From BJGV01 sp964013575 (GTDB lineage: Bacteria; Pseudomonadota; Gammaproteobacteria; Burkholderiales; Nitrosomonadaceae): a stretch of DNA of 35,737 nt. The stretch covers positions 1 to 35,737 of the forward strand of contig CAXGWP010000015.1 in assembly GCA_964013575.1 (NCBI GenBank). Reading direction: 5' to 3'. The position numbers and the translations under genes were made by a program. The notes under the pieces were generated by a model, which worked only from the letters and a program-made list of their open reading frames with translations, ran no database searches and was not told the DNA's origin. Numbering within the stretch: position 1 is the first letter of the stretch; each line of letters starts with the position of its first letter. Below, piece by piece: positions 22,977 to 31,756 of this stretch.

Positions 22977-23438
22977 ATGGAGAAATATAAAACTCCTATT
23001 TCTGTTTTAGTAGTGATTTACACTTCTAATTTACAGTTTTTATTATTAGAAAGAACTGACCACCCAGGGTATTGGCAATCAGTAACCGGCAGCATACACC
23101 AGGGAGAAACATTATTGCAAACAGCTGTCCGTGAGACTGCTGAAGAAACAGGTATAGATACAGATAGTTTCTTATTAACTGATTTAAAACTTCAAAATAC
23201 TTATGAAATTTTTCAGGAATGGAAATGGAGATATGCTCCGAATGTAACTCATAATACTGAACATGTTTTTAGCTTGTTATTACCAAAACCTATTCCAGTT
23301 GTAGTATCACCAAGAGAACATCTGCGTTATGCTTGGTTTTCTCAAAAAGAAGCTATTGAAAAAGTTTTCTCATATAGCAACGCAAAAGCAATACGTGACT
23401 TATTGTCTTCACTTAAAACACATAATAAAATTATTTAA
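22977..23438 (+). CDS. nudB: Dihydroneopterin triphosphate diphosphatase NudB
   Basis: 153-residue Nudix hydrolase. The Nudix box GSIHQGETLLQTAVRETAEE fits GX5EX7REUXEEXGU. KTPISVLVVIYT at the N terminus and the NTEHVFSLLLP segment are typical of NudB, which removes pyrophosphate from dihydroneopterin triphosphate in folate synthesis. It follows aspS by 74 bases, the common location of nudB in Proteobacteria. Other Nudix substrates are possible but less likely. Confidence 0.9.
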   Translation: MEKYKTPISVLVVIYTSNLQFLLLERTDHPGYWQSVTGSIHQGETLLQTAVRETAEETGIDTDSFLLTDLKLQNTYEIFQEWKWRYAPNVTHNTEHVFSLLLPKPIPVVVSPREHLRYAWFSQKEAIEKVFSYSNAKAIRDLLSSLKTHNKII

Positions 23439-23515
23439 ATTATAGAACCAACACAATTAATTCATAATGACTTAGTCTTATTAGTATATCTTCCTTATTC
23501 AGTAATGGAGTAACC

Positions 23516-24613
23516 ATGCAAACAGAATTAATTAATTTTAATCAATTTGATATGCTTCAAGATGATGCTTGTGAGGAGCGTATTATTGCAGCAAAGGCTA
23601 TACTGGGAAAACATGTGGCCATTCTCTCTCATCATTACCAAAGAGCAGATGTTTATAAACACGCAGACCTTACTGGAGACTCACTTGGACTCTCTCGTCT
23701 TGCAAGCCAGGTTGATGCAAAATACCTAGTATTTTGCGGGGTGCATTTTATGGCTGAAGTAGCTGATATCCTTTCCAAATCAACTCAAATATCTATTCTT
23801 CCTGACCTATCAGCAGGGTGTTCAATGGCAGACATGGCAGATCAACCTAAGGTAAAAAGAGTCTGGCATGAATTATCGGAAATATTAGATCCAGATGAAG
23901 TTATTACTCCAGTAACATACATAAATTCTGCAGCAAATTTAAAATCATTTTGTGGACAGCATGGTGGTACCGTCTGTACCTCTAGCAATGCCCTTAATAT
24001 TCTTAAATGGTCTTTGTCACGCCGAGAAAAAATACTTTTCTTTCCAGACCAACATTTAGGTCGCTGGAGTGGATACCAACTAGGAGTGCCAGAAAATGAA
24101 ATACAGGTATGGGACTTTGATGAACCCATGGGTGGCCTTACAGAAAGAAAAATTAAGGAAGCTAAAATATTGCTATGGAAAGGGCACTGCTCAGTTCATC
24201 AAATGTTTCAGCCACAGCACATTATAAGATTTAGAAACAAGTATCCCGATGGTATAGTTATTTCACATCCAGAATGTAGCTTCGAGGTTTGTAAAAATTC
24301 TGACTATGTAGGATCTACTGATTTCATAATTAACACAATAAAAAAAGCTAAAAATAATAGTCGCTGGCTAGTAGGAACAGAATTAAATCTTGTTAGCCGT
24401 ATTGCAGAAGAATTTAGACCTGAGAAAAAAATTATACAGTTTATGTCTCCAACTGTATGCATGTGCTCAACTATGGCTAGGATTGATCCACAACATCTTG
24501 CATGGACGCTAGAAAATCTAGTAAATGGAAAAATAGTAAACCAAATTAAAGTGCCAGAAAATGATGCAAAATATGCAAACCTTGCATTACAAAGAATGTT
24601 AGAAATCTCATGA
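23516..24613 (+). CDS. nadA: Quinolinate synthase NadA
   Basis: 365 residues; condenses iminoaspartate with dihydroxyacetone phosphate to quinolinate in NAD synthesis. Conserved: AILSHHYQRADVY, GVHFMAEVADILSKS, and three [4Fe-4S] cysteine regions, AGCSMAD, HPECSFEVC and SPTVCMCSTM. GGAG lies five bases before the ATG. nadB and nadC are not adjacent. Full length and normal. Confidence 0.97.
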   Translation: MQTELINFNQFDMLQDDACEERIIAAKAILGKHVAILSHHYQRADVYKHADLTGDSLGLSRLASQVDAKYLVFCGVHFMAEVADILSKSTQISILPDLSAGCSMADMADQPKVKRVWHELSEILDPDEVITPVTYINSAANLKSFCGQHGGTVCTSSNALNILKWSLSRREKILFFPDQHLGRWSGYQLGVPENEIQVWDFDEPMGGLTERKIKEAKILLWKGHCSVHQMFQPQHIIRFRNKYPDGIVISHPECSFEVCKNSDYVGSTDFIINTIKKAKNNSRWLVGTELNLVSRIAEEFRPEKKIIQFMSPTVCMCSTMARIDPQHLAWTLENLVNGKIVNQIKVPENDAKYANLALQRMLEIS

Positions 24614-24681
24614 TTTTTGGTAGTGAGCCAATAAATCATAAGACTAAAGCTATATCTATAACCTTATTAGCTAAGGATCAT

Positions 24682-24713
24682 TATAATAACCTAGCGTACA
24701 GTAGGTTATTATA
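24682..24713. repeat. Hairpin downstream of nadA
   Basis: TATAATAACCTA and its exact complement TAGGTTATTATA form a 12-base-pair stem with an eight-base loop, in the 228-base gap between nadA and the Sua5-type gene. No T run follows on the plus strand (TAAAGTA), so if it terminates nadA transcription it is atypical. It might protect the 3' end. Confidence 0.6.
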
Positions 24714-24841
24714 TAAAGTATGCAAATCTGTAATAAGAAATATTGTTACTGAATTTAAAAGAGCCTAGAGCCACCAAAAACAAATACTATTCTCAAATTC
24801 AGAAAACAGAGAGTTTTCTATAATTTATTACTATAACCCTA

Positions 24842-25834
24842 ATGACAGAATCATCTAGTCAAATTTCTTCTGCTGCTGCTAAACTAATTGAAGGTAAAAT
24901 AATATCTTTTCCAACAGAAACAGTATATGGCCTAGGAGCAGATATCTCGATCCCATCTGCAATAAACCGTATATTTGAAATTAAAGAAAGACCCACAAAT
25001 CACCCATTAATAATTCATTTCTCTCAAATATCTCAGCTAAATCATTGGGCACAAGAGATACCAGGAAAAGCATACCTGCTTGCTAAGAAACTCTGGCCTG
25101 GTCCCCTAACACTCATTCTGCCACGTACGCACCATGTCCCTTTAAATGTAACAGGTGGTCAAGATATGGTTGGATTAAGAATACCTAACCACCCAACTGC
25201 ACTTGCTCTATTAGATGCAATGGGACCTAGTAGAGCACTAGCAGCACCATCAGCTAACCGCTTTGGTAGAGTAAGCCCTACAACTGCTGCACATGTTTTT
25301 GATGAATTGGGTCATAAAGTAGATATGATTCTAGATGGTGGTCCATGCAAAATAGGACTTGAAAGTACAATTGTAGGCTTTAAGGATAACTCTGCAGTTG
25401 TTCTTCGACCGGGAGGAGTTTCATTAGCACAATTAACTGAAATATTAGATGAAGAAGTCTTATTTCCAGAAAAACAATCTATCACTCGTGTGTCAGGATC
25501 CCTAAATTCTCACTATGCGCCATTAACACGACTAGAAGTATGGCCTATCACATCATTATGGAATCGATACCTTGAAATTGAGAAGTTAGGTTTATGTCCA
25601 ATATTACTAGGATGGTCTTCAGAATTTATTACCAAAAGAGCCATTAAAAAGTGCACATCCTTCCCAATGCCCAACAAACCAATAGCCTATGGCAGACAAC
25701 TCTATGCAACCTTACGCCAATTTGATAATGGGAAATATGACCGTCTATTATTAGAAGCAACGCCTAATAGTCAAGATTGGGCAGCAGTATCAGATCGTTT
25801 AAAGCGAGCAAGTTTTAAAGAACCCAAAGTATAA
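24842..25834 (+). CDS. Threonylcarbamoyl-AMP synthase, Sua5 type (YrdC + Sua5 domains)
   Basis: 330 residues; makes threonylcarbamoyl-AMP for the t6A37 modification of ANN-decoding tRNAs. YrdC/TsaC domain at about 1-210 with the KxR nucleotide site (EIKERPTNHPLI), ALAAPSANRFGRVSP and ESTIVGF; a linker; then the Sua5 domain (SGSLNSHYAPLTRL to the end, with AVSDRLKRAS). This is the two-domain Sua5 form rather than single-domain TsaC. The sua5 gene is often near purE/purK in Betaproteobacteria, as here. Confidence 0.92.
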   Translation: MTESSSQISSAAAKLIEGKIISFPTETVYGLGADISIPSAINRIFEIKERPTNHPLIIHFSQISQLNHWAQEIPGKAYLLAKKLWPGPLTLILPRTHHVPLNVTGGQDMVGLRIPNHPTALALLDAMGPSRALAAPSANRFGRVSPTTAAHVFDELGHKVDMILDGGPCKIGLESTIVGFKDNSAVVLRPGGVSLAQLTEILDEEVLFPEKQSITRVSGSLNSHYAPLTRLEVWPITSLWNRYLEIEKLGLCPILLGWSSEFITKRAIKKCTSFPMPNKPIAYGRQLYATLRQFDNGKYDRLLLEATPNSQDWAAVSDRLKRASFKEPKV

Positions 25835-25864
25835 TCCCTTAAATTTATATTTTTATATTAAACA

Positions 25865-26662
25865 ATGAAAGGTAATAAATTTTCTGCTGTAATATTTGAT
25901 GTTGATGGGACAATAGCTGATACCGAACGTGATGTTCATCGTCTTGCATTTAATTCCGCATTCAAAAAATTTAATATTAATTGGAACTGGGATGTAGAAC
26001 TATACGGCGAGCTACTTAATATTACAGGAGGAAAGGAACGAATCCGTTACTATATCGAAAAGTATGCCCCTGACAAACTTAAGACTAGGGAATTAGAAGC
26101 TTGGATTACTAATGTACATATTAATAAAACAAAATATTTTTTATCACTACTCAATCATGGGCTAATTCAGCCGCGCCCAGGGGTTATTCGTTTAATTAAA
26201 GAACTACGCTCTGCCAAAATAGACATTGCAATTGCATCTACTACCACACTAAATAATATAACTACACTTCTAAAATCCACATTAGGTAAAGATTCTCTTT
26301 CTTGGTTCAATGTCATAGCTGCAGGTGATATTGTTCCAAAAAAAAAACCTGCTCCAGATATTTATATATGGGCGCTTAACCATTTAGGATTACAAGCACA
26401 ACAATGTATAGCCATAGAAGACTCTGAATGTGGATTAAGAGCAGCTATGGCCGCAGGAATTAAGACAGTTGTAACCGTAAATAACTATACTGAAAAGCAA
26501 AATTTTACTGGTGCATCTATAGTATTATCTAATTTGGGAGAACCATATGAGCCATTTACCGTTATGTCAGGAATAACTACTAATAAACTAGTAAATATAG
26601 AAATGCTTAATGAAATTGCTTCACATGACAACAAAATTGATCTAGAGAATAGATTTCAGTAA
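25865..26662 (+). CDS. HAD-superfamily phosphatase, CbbY-like
   Basis: 265 residues with all four HAD motifs: I, VIFDVDGTIADTE with the nucleophile Asp; II, IAST; III, the Lys in KKKPAPDIY; IV, AIEDSECGLRAA. The cap domain is the helical subfamily I type with the substrate-specificity segment TGGKERI characteristic of CbbY, which hydrolyses xylulose-1,5-bisphosphate, an inhibitor of Rubisco. No Calvin-cycle gene is in the window, so another sugar phosphate or phosphoglycolate-like substrate remains possible. It follows the Sua5-type gene by 30 bases. Confidence 0.85.
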   Translation: MKGNKFSAVIFDVDGTIADTERDVHRLAFNSAFKKFNINWNWDVELYGELLNITGGKERIRYYIEKYAPDKLKTRELEAWITNVHINKTKYFLSLLNHGLIQPRPGVIRLIKELRSAKIDIAIASTTTLNNITTLLKSTLGKDSLSWFNVIAAGDIVPKKKPAPDIYIWALNHLGLQAQQCIAIEDSECGLRAAMAAGIKTVVTVNNYTEKQNFTGASIVLSNLGEPYEPFTVMSGITTNKLVNIEMLNEIASHDNKIDLENRFQ

Positions 26663-26701
26663 TCTAAATAAATAAAGAAATATTGAGGATCATTATCTCT
26701 C

Positions 26702-27835
26702 TCAATCCTGTTCGAGATGACATTTAATTTCCATTGCTTTTGATAGTGCCGTATCAATAGTTTCATCCAATACAGTAAAATGCCCCATTTTACGACCAGA
26801 ACGAGCTTCTAATTTACCGTATAAGTGTAATTTAGTATAAGGATGCTGTAAGACATGGCCCCAATTAGGCTCACCTTTCTGCCATAAATCTCCTAGAAGA
26901 TTCACCATTACTGCAGCACTATGCATTTCTGTATTACCAAGTGGCAAGCCACACATCACCCTCACTTGCTGCTCAAATTGCGATGTAAAACAGGCATCAA
27001 TAGAATAATGGCCACTGTTATGCGGGCGAGGGGCTATTTCATTAATCAATAACTGACCATCCTCCAGCACAAAGAATTCAACGCATAAAACACCTTGATA
27101 ATTAAGATCCTTAGCTACCTTAATAGCCGTATCTTTAGCCTGCTGCGCTAATTTAGCAGAAATTCTTGCAGGAACAATACTGACATCTAAGATACCATTA
27201 ACATGCTGGTTTTCAGAAACAGGAAAACTAATTAATTCTCCATTGCTACCGCGTGCTACAATAACAGAGATCTCACAATCTAATGGCATTAACCTTTCCA
27301 ACACACAAACTTCTCTGTTTAAATCGTTAATAGCTGCTTGTAATTCTTCCTCACTATTTACATGTCTCTGTCCTTTACCATCATATCCAAATTGACTAAC
27401 CTTTAAAATACCAGGAAAAAGACTAGCATAATTATTTTCTACACTTTTTTTTGTGTTTTCAATAATTTGGAATGGTACCACTGAGAAATTATTCTCTATA
27501 AGAAATTTCTTTTCAGATACTCTATTCTGTGCAATAGATACACTATGTGCATCTGGCCTTACTACACAAGATTCTGCCAATTCTCTTAGTGATTTAGCAG
27601 GTATATTTTCAAATTCTGTAGTAATAGCTACACAATGGTTACTTAATTCCAGTAGCGCATGATTATCTGCATAATCAGCACAAATAAAATGATCTGCTAC
27701 TCGTCCTGCAGGACTTTCTGGTGCTGGATCTAATACAGTAACCTGATATCCTAAATTTTGTGCTGCCTTTGTAAACATGCGACCAAGCTGACCACCGCCC
27801 AGTAAACCCAACATTTCCCCTGACGTAACAAACAT
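26702..27835 (-). CDS. purK: N5-carboxyaminoimidazole ribonucleotide synthase PurK
   Basis: 377-residue ATP-grasp enzyme that carboxylates AIR using ATP and bicarbonate. LGLLGGGQLGRMF is the N-terminal Rossmann-like motif, GYDGKGQ is the ATP lid, and NEIAPRPHNSGHYSIDAC the catalytic block. Its ATG overlaps the last base of the purE stop (TAATG at 27833-27837), so translation of the two consecutive enzymes is coupled. Confidence 0.96.
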   Translation of the reverse strand: MFVTSGEMLGLLGGGQLGRMFTKAAQNLGYQVTVLDPAPESPAGRVADHFICADYADNHALLELSNHCVAITTEFENIPAKSLRELAESCVVRPDAHSVSIAQNRVSEKKFLIENNFSVVPFQIIENTKKSVENNYASLFPGILKVSQFGYDGKGQRHVNSEEELQAAINDLNREVCVLERLMPLDCEISVIVARGSNGELISFPVSENQHVNGILDVSIVPARISAKLAQQAKDTAIKVAKDLNYQGVLCVEFFVLEDGQLLINEIAPRPHNSGHYSIDACFTSQFEQQVRVMCGLPLGNTEMHSAAVMVNLLGDLWQKGEPNWGHVLQHPYTKLHLYGKLEARSGRKMGHFTVLDETIDTALSKAMEIKCHLEQD

Positions 27836-28323
27836 TATCGTGGCAACTGCATAGCTAATACTTTCTCTGTTTGCTCTTGCCGGAAAGAAATCAATCGATC
27901 ACTTAGCTCCCTATTGTTAACTGCCAACAAAGATACAGCAAATAAACCAGCATTAGCCGCGCCCGCATCACCAATGGCAAAAGAAGCAACTGGTACACCT
28001 TTAGGCATCTGTACAATAGAAAGTAAAGAATCCATACCTTGTAAATACTTTGAATTAACAGGCACACCTAAAACTGGCACAGTAGTTTTTGCTGCAATCA
28101 TACCAGGCAAATGAGCAGCACCACCTGCACCTGCGATAATACATTTAATATCTAGCTCTCTAGCTTCCTCAGCAAATTTAAATAATAAATCCGGTGTGCG
28201 ATGTGCAGAAATTATTTTTACTGTATATGTAATATTAAATTCTTCTAATATAGCAACAGTATGTTTCATTACATTCCAATCACTATCACTGCCCATAACA
28301 ATATATACTGATGAATTAATCAT
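27835..28323 (-). CDS. purE: N5-carboxyaminoimidazole ribonucleotide mutase PurE
   Basis: 162 residues, class I PurE. GSDSDWNVMKHTVAILEEF and SAHRTPDLL carry the substrate-binding Ser/Asp and catalytic His; AGAGGAAHLPGMIAAKT and GVPVNS follow. Moves the carboxylate from N5 to C4 of the imidazole ring, completing the step begun by PurK. First gene of purEK; no clear Shine-Dalgarno sequence before the ATG. Confidence 0.96.
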   Translation of the reverse strand: MINSSVYIVMGSDSDWNVMKHTVAILEEFNITYTVKIISAHRTPDLLFKFAEEARELDIKCIIAGAGGAAHLPGMIAAKTTVPVLGVPVNSKYLQGMDSLLSIVQMPKGVPVASFAIGDAGAANAGLFAVSLLAVNNRELSDRLISFRQEQTEKVLAMQLPR

Positions 28324-28726
28324 TTTAAATTTTAAATCAGAATAGTTATTAAATAGTAAAATGTTCCAATATTTATAATAAATACAAACTTTATAAACTT
28401 ATAAGATAATCGTGTAAAATTCCCCACAAAAATACACCATTTAATCCTAAACTAAAAGTTTATAAGGTGACATTAGAACTCCTATAAGAATATAATTTAA
28501 TCACACTATACTTCATGACTACATAATTTTTTGCTATATAGGCTTTTTTAACATTAGATTATTCTATTTCTATCTATATAACCCTGAAAAAGTAGAATAC
28601 TAAAATCAAAGATTTATCGTTGCCTACCCTATATAATTACAAATGACTATTAGGATAAATTATTTCTATAGAACATGACAATAAAATGTAATAGTATTTC
28701 CTCAATTTGAATAAATCAAAATAACC
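28324..28726. other. Intergenic region between purE and purC
   Basis: 403 bases between divergent purine genes, strongly AT-rich, with no ORF above about 30 codons that looks coding. It contains the purE promoter listed separately. TTTATAAACTTATAA near 28390 and AGTTTATAAGG near 28457 are similar words in the purE promoter area. I did not find a PurR-like palindrome. In relatives fba often precedes purC; it is absent here. Confidence 0.5.
28390..28418 (-). promoter_or_regulatory. Predicted promoter of purEK
   Basis: Minus-strand TTTACA (28413-28418), 17-base spacer and TATAAA (28390-28395), about 65 bases before the purE ATG. Good sigma-70 match in a very AT-rich background, so some risk of chance. 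Confidence 0.5.
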
Positions 28727-29617
28727 ATGTCCAGGAAAGCTTTATTTAAATCTAATCTTACTAGCCTCAATTTTTTACACCGAGGAAAAGTAAGAGATAT
28801 CTATACTGTTGACGCAGATAAATTATTAATCATTCAAACAGATAGGATATCTGCATTTGATTTCATTCTTCCCACACCAATTCCTGGAAAGGGTAAGATA
28901 CTAACAGCTATGTCAAATTTCTGGTTTAAAAAACTAGAGCACATTATACCGAATCATTTGACTAATATTCAGCCCGAATCACTTGTTTCAAATAATGAAA
29001 AAGATCAAGTATTAAACCGTTCTTTTGTAGTAAAAAGATTAAAACCAGTACCTATTGAAGCTATTGTAAGAGGCTATATTGTAGGTTCTGGCTGGAAAGA
29101 ATATAAAAAGACAAATACGATTTGTGGAATTAAGATAGCAGCTGGGCTAAAAGAAGCTTCTAAATTACCAAATGGGGCAATCTTTACACCCTCAACTAAA
29201 GCTAAAAAGAACGCGCATGATGAAAATATTTCATTTTCAGAAACAGAAGAGATTATAGGTAGCTCATTAGCATTACAAATACGTGATATAGCCACTACCC
29301 TTTACACTGAAGCAGCAGAATATGCTATAAATAATGGAATTATTATTGCTGATACCAAATTTGAATTCGGTCAAGACCATGAAGGCAAACTTTATCTTAT
29401 TGACGAAGCACTTACTCCAGACTCATCTAGATTTTGGCCAGCTAATGAATATAAACCCGGTGGGAGCCCGCCAAGTTATGATAAACAATTAGTTCGAGAC
29501 TGGCTAGAAGCACGTAACTGGAATAAAAAGGAACCTGCACCCATTCTATCTCATGACATTCTTACTAAGACATCAGTTAAATATCAGGAAGCATTAAAAC
29601 TTCTAACAAATGCATAA
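28727..29617 (+). CDS. purC: SAICAR synthetase PurC
   Basis: 296 residues, the longer form seen in many Betaproteobacteria and fungi. HRGKVRDIYTVD near the start, DRISAFDFILPTPIPGKG, PIEAIVRGYIVGSGW and DEALTPDSSRFWPA are conserved ATP and substrate-binding blocks. Joins aspartate to CAIR, the step after PurE, which lies divergently upstream. Ends five bases from the convergent permease gene. Confidence 0.96.
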   Translation: MSRKALFKSNLTSLNFLHRGKVRDIYTVDADKLLIIQTDRISAFDFILPTPIPGKGKILTAMSNFWFKKLEHIIPNHLTNIQPESLVSNNEKDQVLNRSFVVKRLKPVPIEAIVRGYIVGSGWKEYKKTNTICGIKIAAGLKEASKLPNGAIFTPSTKAKKNAHDENISFSETEEIIGSSLALQIRDIATTLYTEAAEYAINNGIIIADTKFEFGQDHEGKLYLIDEALTPDSSRFWPANEYKPGGSPPSYDKQLVRDWLEARNWNKKEPAPILSHDILTKTSVKYQEALKLLTNA

Positions 29618-29622
29618 GTATT

Positions 29623-30420
29623 TCAGAAAAGATTTACTAACATTTTGGTGCCTAGAATAAATAACAATATTACAAATATTTTCCGAATAATCTTTATATC
29701 AGAAATATGAGTAATTTTTGCACCGATAGATGCAGTAACTACACTAAAAATAACGATCCCAGCAAGAGCTGGTAAGTAGATGAAGCCTAAACTATATTCA
29801 GGAAGTATTTGAGAGTAAATAGCACCACTAAAAAGATAACCGAAGGTGCCTACAACCGCAATAAACAAACCAACCCCAGAAGCAGTACCGATAGCTTGCT
29901 GCATTCTTATATTACAAGCATATAGAAATGGAACAGTTAGGATACCTCCACCAATAGCTACTAGACTAGATATTCCTCCAATAACTCCTCCCACAGTAAA
30001 TACCCCAATTCTTCCCGGCAAGACTCTATTAGGCTTAGATCTACTATTAAATAACATTCCAATTGCAGTAGAATAAATACACAAAACAATAAAAATACTC
30101 AAATATTTCCCAGGAATACTATGTGCCAGAGCTACACCACAGAGTGTACCAAAAATCACACCTGGCATAATGAATTTCACAATCCCCCAATTAACTTCTC
30201 CGGCCATATGATGAATTCGCAAACTAGCAATAGAAGTGAAAATTATTGCCGCCATGGAAGTGCCGAGTGCAAGGTGCACAATAAAATCAAAGGAAAACCC
30301 TTGTACACTGAACAAAAAACTTAATACTGGAACAATAATTAACCCACCGCCAATACCAAGCAATCCAGAAAAAAAACCTACAATTGCACCTAATAATAAA
30401 TAAGCTAGCCACCATTCCAC
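29623..30420 (-). CDS. TauE/SafE family permease (sulfite/organosulfonate exporter family)
   Basis: 265-residue polytopic membrane protein with about eight helices in two repeated halves; each half begins with the family glycine motif (GLLGIGGGLIIVPVL and LVAIGGGILTVPFL). Members transport sulfite, sulfoacetate or other small anions, mostly outward, but specificity cannot be read from sequence. It stands alone, convergent with purC and separated from zapA by the 6S RNA region. Confidence 0.9.
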   Translation of the reverse strand: MEWWLAYLLLGAIVGFFSGLLGIGGGLIIVPVLSFLFSVQGFSFDFIVHLALGTSMAAIIFTSIASLRIHHMAGEVNWGIVKFIMPGVIFGTLCGVALAHSIPGKYLSIFIVLCIYSTAIGMLFNSRSKPNRVLPGRIGVFTVGGVIGGISSLVAIGGGILTVPFLYACNIRMQQAIGTASGVGLFIAVVGTFGYLFSGAIYSQILPEYSLGFIYLPALAGIVIFSVVTASIGAKITHISDIKIIRKIFVILLFILGTKMLVNLF

Positions 30421-30542
30421 TGTATCTATCCCAAATTTAAATTTTATTTTTATATAATTTCAATAGTTTCTTCATCCTACAATGTCTATGATATAAAAGA
30501 TAAAGAATACTTTTTCTAAAATTCAAATATTCCTAAAAAGAA

Positions 30543-30719
30543 GAATATCTCTCAGATGTCTTTAATGATGAACTAACAACTTATACCTTCCAGAAAAATA
30601 TGGGATAAGAAATTTCAAATATCATGATATAAACAAGCCCAACAGAAGAATACTGGCCAGCAGCTATCTGTAAATAATAACCTTAAGAATATAATTAGAC
30701 TAATACTATAGAGAAATAT
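30543..30719 (-). ncRNA. ssrS: 6S RNA
   Basis: About 177 bases downstream of zapA on the same strand, the conserved position of ssrS in Proteobacteria. The ends pair: ATATTTCTC at 30719-30711 with GAGAGATAT at 30551-30543 on the RNA (nine pairs, one G-U), forming the terminal stem, and the 5' and 3' words resemble the E. coli ends (ATTTCTCTGAGA and ATCTCGGAGAT). The interior contains GGCCAG and a self-complementary ATATCATGATAT. 6S RNA binds sigma-70 RNA polymerase. Called from position, size and end pairing, without a covariance search. Confidence 0.72.
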
Positions 30720-30738
30720 AGTTTATTAAGAGCCGCCA

Positions 30739-31047
30739 TTAAAACAATTTATTCTGATCTAATACTGCTTTATCTAATAAAACTTGCATATGATCAATTT
30801 TACGCTTAATTCTCCCCATATCTGAGCCCCCTCTTACTTTAGCAGTGAGAAACTCATGAGCTATATTAAGTCCTGCCATAATAGCGATGCGTTCTGAGCC
30901 AACTACCTTTCCATCCTCACTGATCTCACACATCTTTTTATCAAGATATGCTGCTGCTTGAAGAAGCTCCTCACGTTCATGTTCAGAGCAAGTAAACTGA
31001 AATTCACGCCCCATAATGGCAACATTTACTGCATTATTGTTAGCCAT
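30739..31047 (-). CDS. zapA: Cell division protein ZapA
   Basis: 102 residues; ZapA crosslinks FtsZ protofilaments at the Z-ring. VNVAIMGREFQFTCSEHEREELLQAAAYLDKKM is the N-terminal globular region and SERIAIMAGLNIAHEFL the conserved block before the C-terminal coiled coil. It overlaps the upstream ZapB-like gene by eight bases and is followed by 6S RNA, the usual order. Confidence 0.94.
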   Translation of the reverse strand: MANNNAVNVAIMGREFQFTCSEHEREELLQAAAYLDKKMCEISEDGKVVGSERIAIMAGLNIAHEFLTAKVRGGSDMGRIKRKIDHMQVLLDKAVLDQNKLF

Positions 31048-31468
31048 TACTATGATCAGGAAACTGAGTTAAAAGAGCTTCCAATCGACTAGAAGCACCA
31101 TTTATTTTTTCTGATAAGTTTTTATTCTCACTATTAGCTTCTGCTAATTGCTCACGTAATTGATTACTTTCTATAAGCTCACGCTCTGATAAATTCTGAT
31201 TCTCATTAGTAACCTTTGCCAACTGCTCCCGCAATTGACTATTTTCTTCGCTCTGACGCTCAGATAAATTCTGGCTCTCAATTGTTACCTCTGCTAATTT
31301 CTCACGCAATTGTGTACTCTCTGTATTGTGTCGTTCTGATAAATTCTTATTTTCACTAGCAGACTCGGCTAATTGAACACGTAACTGAATAATCTCAGCG
31401 CGTTGACGGTGGCATAATTGCACAAATTGATTAATTTTTTCTTCTAGTAATTTAAGTTCTTCTTCCAT
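31040..31468 (-). CDS. ZapB-like coiled-coil protein with four 25-residue repeats
   Basis: 142 residues from ATG at 31468 (MEEELKLLEEKINQFVQLC). The start and the end (EKINGASSRLEALLTQFPD) match the small ZapB-like/TIGR02449 coiled-coil protein that usually precedes zapA and is about 65-75 residues long. Here the middle is expanded into four tandem copies of a 25-residue unit, consensus QLREQLAExxxENxNLSERxxxExx, encoded by 75-bp repeats at 31088-31387. 25 fits two heptads plus one hendecad, so the coil can stay continuous. The frame is open 18 codons upstream to a GTG, but a strong promoter overlaps that part. Overlaps zapA by eight bases. Presumed Z-ring associated role. Confidence 0.87.
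   Translation of the reverse strand: MEEELKLLEEKINQFVQLCHRQRAEIIQLRVQLAESASENKNLSERHNTESTQLREKLAEVTIESQNLSERQSEENSQLREQLAKVTNENQNLSERELIESNQLREQLAEANSENKNLSEKINGASSRLEALLTQFPDHSNG
31088..31387 (-). repeat. Tandem repeat, 4 x 75 bp, in the ZapB-like gene
   Basis: Four consecutive 75-bp units encode QLRVQLAESASENKNLSER, QLREKLAEVTIESQNLSER, QLREQLAKVTNENQNLSER and QLREQLAEANSENKNLSEK, each followed by six variable residues. Units differ at many positions, so the duplication is not very recent. Confidence 0.9.
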
Positions 31469-31474
31469 TTCTGC

Positions 31475-31504
31475 ACTATAATTTGAAAATCCCTTATTAG
31501 TCAA
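31475..31504 (-). promoter_or_regulatory. Promoter of zapB-like/zapA/6S, apparently leaderless
   Basis: Minus-strand TTGACT (31499-31504), 18-base spacer and TATAGT (31475-31480). Only six bases separate the -10 box from the ATG at 31468, so the transcript should begin at or next to the start codon. There is no Shine-Dalgarno sequence before this ATG, consistent with a leaderless message. Confidence 0.68.
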
Positions 31505-31756
31505 CCAGCAGCAGAATAGCACAAAATTTATTTTAAAATTAATCTGATAATATTAATAATATAATTAAACATTTAGATTAACTATATAAGTATAATTTCT
31601 TACAATTCAGTATCAAATTGATCTAATAATTCTCTCACTTTAGCTGCTACTTAACTTCTATATTCCATCAAAAAAACCAATGATATTTAAATTAGTGCCA
31701 CATGCAATTTTCAATATCATTCACTTAATTTCTCTGATTTCTGATATTGTGACCCT

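Noticed and set aside
31590..31660. Minus-strand words that read VAAKVRELLDQFDTEL and then stop, like the C-terminal end of a decayed gene
   Set aside because: A stop codon directly precedes the stretch and no upstream frame continues it; too short to separate a relic from chance.
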